IMG/VR virus record: IMGVR_UViG_3300042544_001510
Coordinates: 1-25,304 of that record
Length of the DNA stretch: 25,304 nt
Origin: a virus
Reading direction: 5' to 3' (one strand)
The notes beneath the pieces are model-generated. The model worked only from the letters and a program-made list of their open reading frames with translations, had not been told where the DNA came from and ran no database searches. Positions 21,815-25,304 of this stretch are shown piece after piece (position 1 is the first letter of the stretch; the number at the start of each line of letters is the position of its first letter). The position numbers and the translations under genes are program-made.

Positions 21815-22855
21815 ATGAACCTAAACAAATTCAAAGAGTTACTATCGGTCCCTTCTAAAACATATCAAGAAGAAGATATGGTAGAATATCTTTGTAATGA
21901 ACTTGACACATTTCCAGGCGTCTCCTACTACCGAGATGATATGATGAATATATATGCAACTAAAGGCAAATTAAACGAAGGCGAATATTACCCAATGTTT
22001 ATTGCCCACACGGACACCGTTCATCATAAGGTAGATAAAATCATAGTTAAAGAAGAAAACCTCATCAGACCAAATACATTTGGAAAAAAGTTTGATGAGG
22101 TTAAAGTCCCATGTTTAAAAGCATACACCGAAGATGGTAACCCAACCGGTATTGGTGGTGATGACAAATGTGGTATTTTTATTTGTTTAGAGTTATTAAA
22201 GACTTTAGATAAAGTAAAAATTGGTCTTTTTGTTTCAGAAGAAACAGGTTGTCACGGATCATCAAAATGTGATGAAAACTTCTTACAAGATGTTGGTTAT
22301 ATTACACAATACGATGCGCCAGGAAATCATTTAATCTCCGAGATTTGCTCGGGAGTTCGTTTATTTGAACGTGATAGTGAATTTTTTATTAAAACATTAG
22401 GTGTTATTGAAAATGCGTTTGGAAATGAAATGCTTGTTCAATCACACCCTTATACAGACATATCTCAATTAAAAAAGAAAATAGATGTTTGTTGTATTAA
22501 TATGTCTTGTGGGTATTACAACATGCACTCATCACAAGAGTTCGTATCAATTGAAGATGTAAGATGTGCTATTGAAGCAGGAAAAAATATGGTTAAAGAA
22601 TTAGGTTTGAAAAAATATAAGTATGAATATAAACCAATTTTATATACACCACAAACTGTTATGAACTCGTTATTACAATTTAAAGATGAAGAAGAAGATT
22701 ATCCTGTTCATCAGTTAGAAAGTATTGATGTTATTGAAGAAAAAGATGGTATTACAATATCAGATATTTTTGACGGAAATAATCTTTTTATAAATGATGA
22801 TGATTTGGTTTACTTATATGAAATATTAAAGGAACGTCTTATTTCTAAGTATTGA
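21815..22855 (+). CDS. M20-family metallopeptidase, PepT-like
   Basis: 346 residues with the full two-zinc set of the M20/M28 clan in order: IAHTDTV (His65, Asp67), GIGGDDKCG (bridging Asp117), SEETG (catalytic Glu142 and ligand Glu143), a ligand Asp167 in QYDAPG, and a final His238 in YYNMHSSQEF. The MHS-x-x-E end is characteristic of peptidase T-like tripeptidases. The dimerisation lid domain between Asp167 and His238 looks short. It has no signal peptide, so acts in the cytoplasm, where it could finish peptides released by Clp proteases. Its 3' end overlaps the convergent 394-aa gene by 30 bp. Family call high; link to proteolysis of host proteins is inference. Confidence 0.88.
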   Translation: MNLNKFKELLSVPSKTYQEEDMVEYLCNELDTFPGVSYYRDDMMNIYATKGKLNEGEYYPMFIAHTDTVHHKVDKIIVKEENLIRPNTFGKKFDEVKVPCLKAYTEDGNPTGIGGDDKCGIFICLELLKTLDKVKIGLFVSEETGCHGSSKCDENFLQDVGYITQYDAPGNHLISEICSGVRLFERDSEFFIKTLGVIENAFGNEMLVQSHPYTDISQLKKKIDVCCINMSCGYYNMHSSQEFVSIEDVRCAIEAGKNMVKELGLKKYKYEYKPILYTPQTVMNSLLQFKDEEEDYPVHQLESIDVIEEKDGITISDIFDGNNLFINDDDLVYLYEILKERLISKY

Positions 22856-24010
22856 AAATTTATCAAGGTGTTCAAGCATATCAAATAACTTTTCATTATA
22901 AATCATATTAATTAAACTATCAATATCAGTTTTTCCTGCTTTAGATTGCCATTTAAATGGTTCTTTAATTTTATATGTGATTAAACTAGTTTCCGGTTCA
23001 ATATTATCAATTCTTATTTCGTATTTTTTATCTTTTGTTTTAATCCAAGTATTAACGCCACCAAGTTGAGATACTTTATCTAAAACTTCTAAATATTTTT
23101 CATCATAATCTTCAAGGTTATTTTGAATGTCTTCTAATTTTTTTTCTAACACTCTTTCAACACCTCTACTCCAAGTGTCTTCAAATTTTTGAGTATCCCA
23201 AAATTCATATTGCATTTCATAATACACTGGTAAATGTTTAATACTGTCTTTTCTAATTGCATCAAATAATAAATCTAAAAATTTATCTTCGTCAGTACCA
23301 AAACGAGCGTATAACATCATACAAGATCCCCAATCCATTTCATATTTCCAAAAACAATATTTTTGACTATACCTTTCGACACCAACATTTCTTAAACAAT
23401 CGCAATACGTGTCTCCAATTCCTTTTGGTACTTCACTTGATACCGCTTCGACATTTGCGTCTGTATACACCTCTGTTATTTCATCACCAATATTTATTGT
23501 ATCTAAAAAATCTCTTATTTCAATATTTAAAATTCCGTCAAGAGGAGTACCTTCTTCTAACATTTTTGATAGTTTCATATATAATCTTGGTGAAATTGTT
23601 TTTGATATATCTCTAATTAATTCTAAATGATTTTTTCTTAATCTATCGGTAACATACCCTTCTTTCCAATCTTCACTATCTCTATCATAAAATTCTTCAT
23701 ACCAAGACCATCTACCATTATACATCGCATCGTAATTTCTAGCCTCCCATTCACCATCAGTATTATCTTCACCATATTCATCAGGAAAAAAGAATTTTAA
23801 ATACTCTTCTAACCCATCACTAAAAGTAAAAACTATACCATCACGAGTAACTTCAATAATATCGTCAAAACTTTTACCATCAGATGTTTCAAAAGTAACT
23901 CTATATGGACTAATTCTTTTTTTTGCTAAATGCATGATGTTTTTATAATCAGACCATTCGTCTTTTTCTTCCTCATCATCGTTTTCAAAAATAAATTTTT
24001 TCTTTAACAT
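22826..24010 (-). CDS. Large protein of unknown function
   Basis: 394 residues from an ATG at 24010 (MLKKKFIFENDDEEE); a longer frame reaches only a TTG at 24037, upstream of the TATTTAT motif, and is not preferred. Acidic and Trp/Tyr rich, with folded-looking segments: a beta region (YRVTFETSDGKSFDD, GIVFTFSDGLEEYLKFFF), a Trp/Asp/Tyr-rich stretch (YNGRWSWYEEFYDRDSEDW), a central Cys group (TYCDCLRNVG.. YCFW.. GSCMMLYARF) and a C-terminal helical part. No signal peptide, transmembrane segment or known catalytic motif. Its 3' end overlaps the peptidase gene. Not recognised. The late-type motif suggests a virion or late function. Confidence 0.7.
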   Translation of the reverse strand: MLKKKFIFENDDEEEKDEWSDYKNIMHLAKKRISPYRVTFETSDGKSFDDIIEVTRDGIVFTFSDGLEEYLKFFFPDEYGEDNTDGEWEARNYDAMYNGRWSWYEEFYDRDSEDWKEGYVTDRLRKNHLELIRDISKTISPRLYMKLSKMLEEGTPLDGILNIEIRDFLDTINIGDEITEVYTDANVEAVSSEVPKGIGDTYCDCLRNVGVERYSQKYCFWKYEMDWGSCMMLYARFGTDEDKFLDLLFDAIRKDSIKHLPVYYEMQYEFWDTQKFEDTWSRGVERVLEKKLEDIQNNLEDYDEKYLEVLDKVSQLGGVNTWIKTKDKKYEIRIDNIEPETSLITYKIKEPFKWQSKAGKTDIDSLINMIYNEKLFDMLEHLDKFSILRNKTFL

Positions 24011-24016
24011 ATTTAT

Positions 24017-24023
24017 ATAAATA
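24017..24023 (-). promoter_or_regulatory. TATTTAT motif before the 394-aa gene
   Basis: Coding strand AATATATTTATATAAATATG; ends 7 bp before the ATG at 24010, so the leader would be very short. It lies back to back with the tmRNA promoter. Confidence 0.35.
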
Positions 24024-24025
24024 TA

Positions 24026-24056
24026 TTGGATAATCAAAACAAATGTATTATCTTTG
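24026..24056 (+). promoter_or_regulatory. Host-type promoter of the tmRNA gene
   Basis: TTG at 24026-24028, 20-bp spacer, TATCTTTG at 24049-24056, the best Bacteroidota-type promoter in the window. It lies 35 bp before the mature 5' end, leaving a short 5' extension for RNase P removal. Confidence 0.72.
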
Positions 24057-24091
24057 TATAAGTTCTTTGAAAATATGGTTTTAAGATATAC

Positions 24092-24500
24092 GGGCCTACC
24101 TTGGAATTGACGGGCATTGGTTGAATAAAAGAAGCATGTCGGGACTGAATTAATCTCGTTAAAAACTGATTCACACTACAAATGGCAATGTGCTAAACAA
24201 CCTTGAGACTTTGGGTCTAATCTCAACTCAAGAAGTAACTGTAGCTTAATAAGTTTACGGATACGCGAGCCGGTTCACATACGCTCAGGAACAGAAGTGA
24301 CTAAGGTGGATTACCATTAAACCCGAAATTGAATGGTCTATTGGTTGTTAATTTACGATAGTGAAGAACAAATTAACCTTGTTTTTGGTCAAGACAAAAA
24401 TCAAATATTTTGGGGTATTAGAAAATGCCAACCTAAACATGTAGTCGTCTTTTAAACAAGATGAGCCGGACGAGGGAGTCGGAGCCCTCTAGGTCCACCA
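24092..24500 (+). ncRNA. ssrA: tmRNA (trans-translation RNA)
   Basis: 409 nt. The tRNA-like ends pair: GGGCCTA (24092-24098) with TAGGTCC (24490-24496), then A and an encoded CCA. The 5' region has the tmRNA-typical TTGGAATTGACGGG. A PK1-type pseudoknot is visible: CGGGA (24140-24144) with TCTCG (24054+100 to 24158) and its loop TGAAT (24146-24150) with ATTCA (24169-24173). The 3' part has the Bacteroidota-like TAAACATGTAG and GGACGAGGG. The tag frame most likely resumes at GGC 24184, 10 nt after PK1, and runs 21 codons (GNVLNNLE to STQEVTVA) to TAA TAA at 24247-24252. The tag is long and ends TVA, not ALAA. The T-loop is atypical (8 nt). The RNA frees stalled ribosomes and tags the product. 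Identity high, resume codon moderate. Confidence 0.93.
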
Positions 24501-24501
24501 A

Positions 24502-24903
24502 TTAAAGGGAGAAAAAATCATTCACAAATTTCTCCCTTTTTTCTTTTAATTCTTCAGTATATTTACCATTTCTTGGCGTCACAGATTTATAAGTACTCAA
24601 CACCAATTTTATTTTTTCTTTCTTTTTATAATGTCTTGAATTTAATTTTTCAGAAACTTTTAACGCGGCGTCGTATCGGTAAACTAAATTATAACAATCC
24701 GAGTGATTTTCTTTTTTTGATGTCCGTTTAGAAATAACACCTTTGACATTAATTTCAGATAATATAAAATTACGTACAGACTCAAGTAAAACTAAATCTA
24801 TGTTAGTAAAACCGACATGTGTTGTTTTTTCTTTATTTTTAAGACCGCTTAAGGTTATATGACCATCCGCATCAAAAAACCCACTAATATATTCCCAGTT
24901 CAT
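24502..24903 (-). CDS. Free-standing LAGLIDADG homing endonuclease-like protein
   Basis: 133 residues with one LAGLIDADG motif near the N-terminus: YISGFFDADGHITL (residues 5-18), the acidic Asp13 in the expected place. Then a beta-hairpin-like HVGFTNIDLVLLESVRNFIL, a linker KGVISKRTSKKENHSDCYNL with the usual basic/polar DNA-contact composition, and a helical Lys-rich C-terminus. Single-motif enzymes of this size act as homodimers. It is not inside an intron. Its 3' end abuts the tmRNA gene (2 bp after CCA), and its last codons form the shared terminator. It may cut and spread the tmRNA locus, or be a resident of it. Nuclease activity is inferred from the motif. Confidence 0.82.
   Translation of the reverse strand: MNWEYISGFFDADGHITLSGLKNKEKTTHVGFTNIDLVLLESVRNFILSEINVKGVISKRTSKKENHSDCYNLVYRYDAALKVSEKLNSRHYKKKEKIKLVLSTYKSVTPRNGKYTEELKEKREKFVNDFFSL
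24504..24542. terminator. Bidirectional terminator of tmRNA, overlapping the endonuclease gene end
   Basis: AAAGGGAGAAA (24504-24514) pairs perfectly over 11 bp with TTTCTCCCTTT (24529-24539), 14-nt loop, T6 following. It lies 3 bp past tmRNA CCA and encodes the last residues of the LAGLIDADG protein on the other strand. Confidence 0.85.
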
Positions 24904-24918
24904 ATTTATATTTTATAT

Positions 24919-24925
24919 ATAAATA
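24919..24925 (-). promoter_or_regulatory. Putative late promoter core for the endonuclease gene
   Basis: Coding strand AAATATTTATATATAAAATA, 16 bp before the ATG at 24903. Confidence 0.42.
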
Positions 24926-24948
24926 TTTAGGAAATGAGTAAAATTTCA

Positions 24949-24973
24949 CCCACCTCCACAGGTGGGTTTTTTT
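24949..24973 (+). terminator. Strong plus-strand terminator without an obvious upstream plus gene
   Basis: CCCACCT (24949-24955), loop CCAC, AGGTGGG (24960-24966), T7. Works only on the plus strand. No plus-strand gene is visible between the tmRNA terminator and this site. Confidence 0.8.
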
Positions 24974-24979
24974 ATGCAC

Positions 24980-25010
24980 AAAAAAACCTCACATCTTATT
25001 AAGAGTGAGG
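24980..25010 (-). terminator. Terminator after the lipoprotein gene
   Basis: CCTCAC (24987-24992) pairs with GTGAGG (25005-25010), with further pairing of TCTT/AAGA inside; the A7 tract at 24980-24986 gives a U run in minus-strand RNA. Confidence 0.8.
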
Positions 25011-25034
25011 TCAACTTTCTAGAGAAATAGAAAA

Positions 25035-25205
25035 TTACTTTTTTGTTGTGTCAGCAACCACGTCTGTCGCGTTAACTGTTGAATCAGCAACTGCTTCAGT
25101 TGTTGCGTTAGGTGTAGCATTTTGAGTTGCCGTTTTTTCACCACAAGAAGTCAATAGAGAAATTGTGGTCAAAACCGTAAGACACACTAATACTAACTTT
25201 TTCAT
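25035..25205 (-). CDS. Small lipoprotein
   Basis: 56 residues, read by hand from an ATG at 25205 to TAA at 25035. A type II signal peptide is clear: MKK, hydrophobic LVLVCLTVLTTISLL, lipobox LTSC with the lipidated Cys21, then GEKTATQ. The mature part is only 36 residues and is a low-complexity Ala/Thr/Asn/Val tail (NATPNATTEAVADS, NATDVVADTTKK) with no fold expected. It should be anchored in the inner or outer membrane on the periplasmic side. Similar small phage lipoproteins can block superinfection, but this cannot be shown here. It is a single-gene unit with a good terminator and lacks the TATTTAT motif upstream. Confidence 0.75.
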   Translation of the reverse strand: MKKLVLVCLTVLTTISLLTSCGEKTATQNATPNATTEAVADSTVNATDVVADTTKK

Positions 25206-25286
25206 TTTATAAAAATTAAACGTTTATTTATATAATATATATCATAAAAAATCATTTAAGTCAATCGGTTATATCAAAAATTGTTG

Positions 25287-25294
25287 TATCTTTG
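25287..25294 (+). promoter_or_regulatory. Host-type -7 element TATCTTTG at the right edge
   Basis: TATCTTTG matches TAnnTTTG exactly, though no TTG is seen 19-21 bp upstream. An ATG at 25300 follows within 6 bp, so a plus-strand gene or RNA probably begins at or past the window end. Confidence 0.45.
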
Positions 25295-25304
25295 TGGTAT
25301 GCAA

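Noticed and set aside
24011-24037. TTG start for the 394-aa gene (nine extra residues)
   Set aside because: Extra residues are encoded by the AT-rich promoter region; the ATG at 24010 is preferred.
24185-24196. Resume codon GCA giving the tag AMC
   Set aside because: Gives a three-residue tag stopping at TAA 24194; GGC at 24184 fits Bacteroidota resume codons and runs to a canonical GCT TAA TAA end. Kept only as an alternative.
24092-24500. Group I intron containing the LAGLIDADG gene
   Set aside because: The endonuclease lies outside the tmRNA on the other strand; no intron core or split gene is seen.

Overview
This window is a piece of a large, AT-rich, tailed-phage genome of the T4-like (myovirus head module) type, almost certainly infecting a member of the Bacteroidota, most likely a flavobacterium. 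The phage assignment rests on a contiguous minus-strand head and packaging block: terminase large subunit, portal, prohead protease, prohead core and major capsid protein in T4-like order. The host assignment rests on promoters of the Bacteroidota form (TTG, about 20 bp, TAnnTTTG), on AT-rich start contexts without Shine-Dalgarno sequences, on flavobacterial-style signal peptides (FLGFTQ, FSFSQ), and on a Bacteroidota-like bS21 and tmRNA.

Layout. 1-908: start of a secreted FN3-type protein, cut by the left edge. 1060-13315 (minus): head and packaging genes (major capsid protein, prohead core, small DUF4494-like protein, S77-type prohead protease, portal, TerL) plus accessory structural or unknown genes. 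A plus-strand gene for ribosomal protein bS21 (6134-6322) is embedded in this block and divergent from its neighbour. 13413-14436 (minus): a nucleotidyltransferase-fold protein and a KTSC-domain protein. 14531-20695: a mosaic of plus-strand membrane or proteolysis genes (36-aa membrane peptide, two rhomboid proteases, a ClpC-like AAA+ unfoldase, a secreted protein) and minus-strand genes (three paralogues with one N-terminal leader, and a tandem-UVR protein). 20722-25205: a leader-bearing 347-aa protein, an M20/PepT-like metallopeptidase, an unknown 394-aa protein, a plus-strand tmRNA gene, a LAGLIDADG endonuclease and a small lipoprotein.

How it fits together. Two promoter grammars are visible. 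Most minus-strand virion genes, and plus-strand bS21, are preceded on their coding strand by TATTTATWW, which I propose as the phage late promoter core. Most other plus-strand genes and the tmRNA carry host-type TAnnTTTG elements. The prohead protease is predicted to cut after [LI]xE. Such a site lies at LINE|A in the capsid protein (E60), where T4 gp23 is processed, and the same signature ends the N-terminal leaders of the three small paralogues, suggesting capsid-targeted internal proteins.

The most unusual content is a translation and proteolysis set: bS21, a tmRNA with a long non-ALAA tag, a ClpC-like unfoldase that keeps the ClpP-docking VGF loop but lacks the N-domain, a divergent UVR-repeat candidate adaptor, two rhomboid proteases and an M20 peptidase. 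Together they look like a phage programme to take over host ribosome rescue and protein turnover. Their functional linkage is inference from families and neighbourhood.
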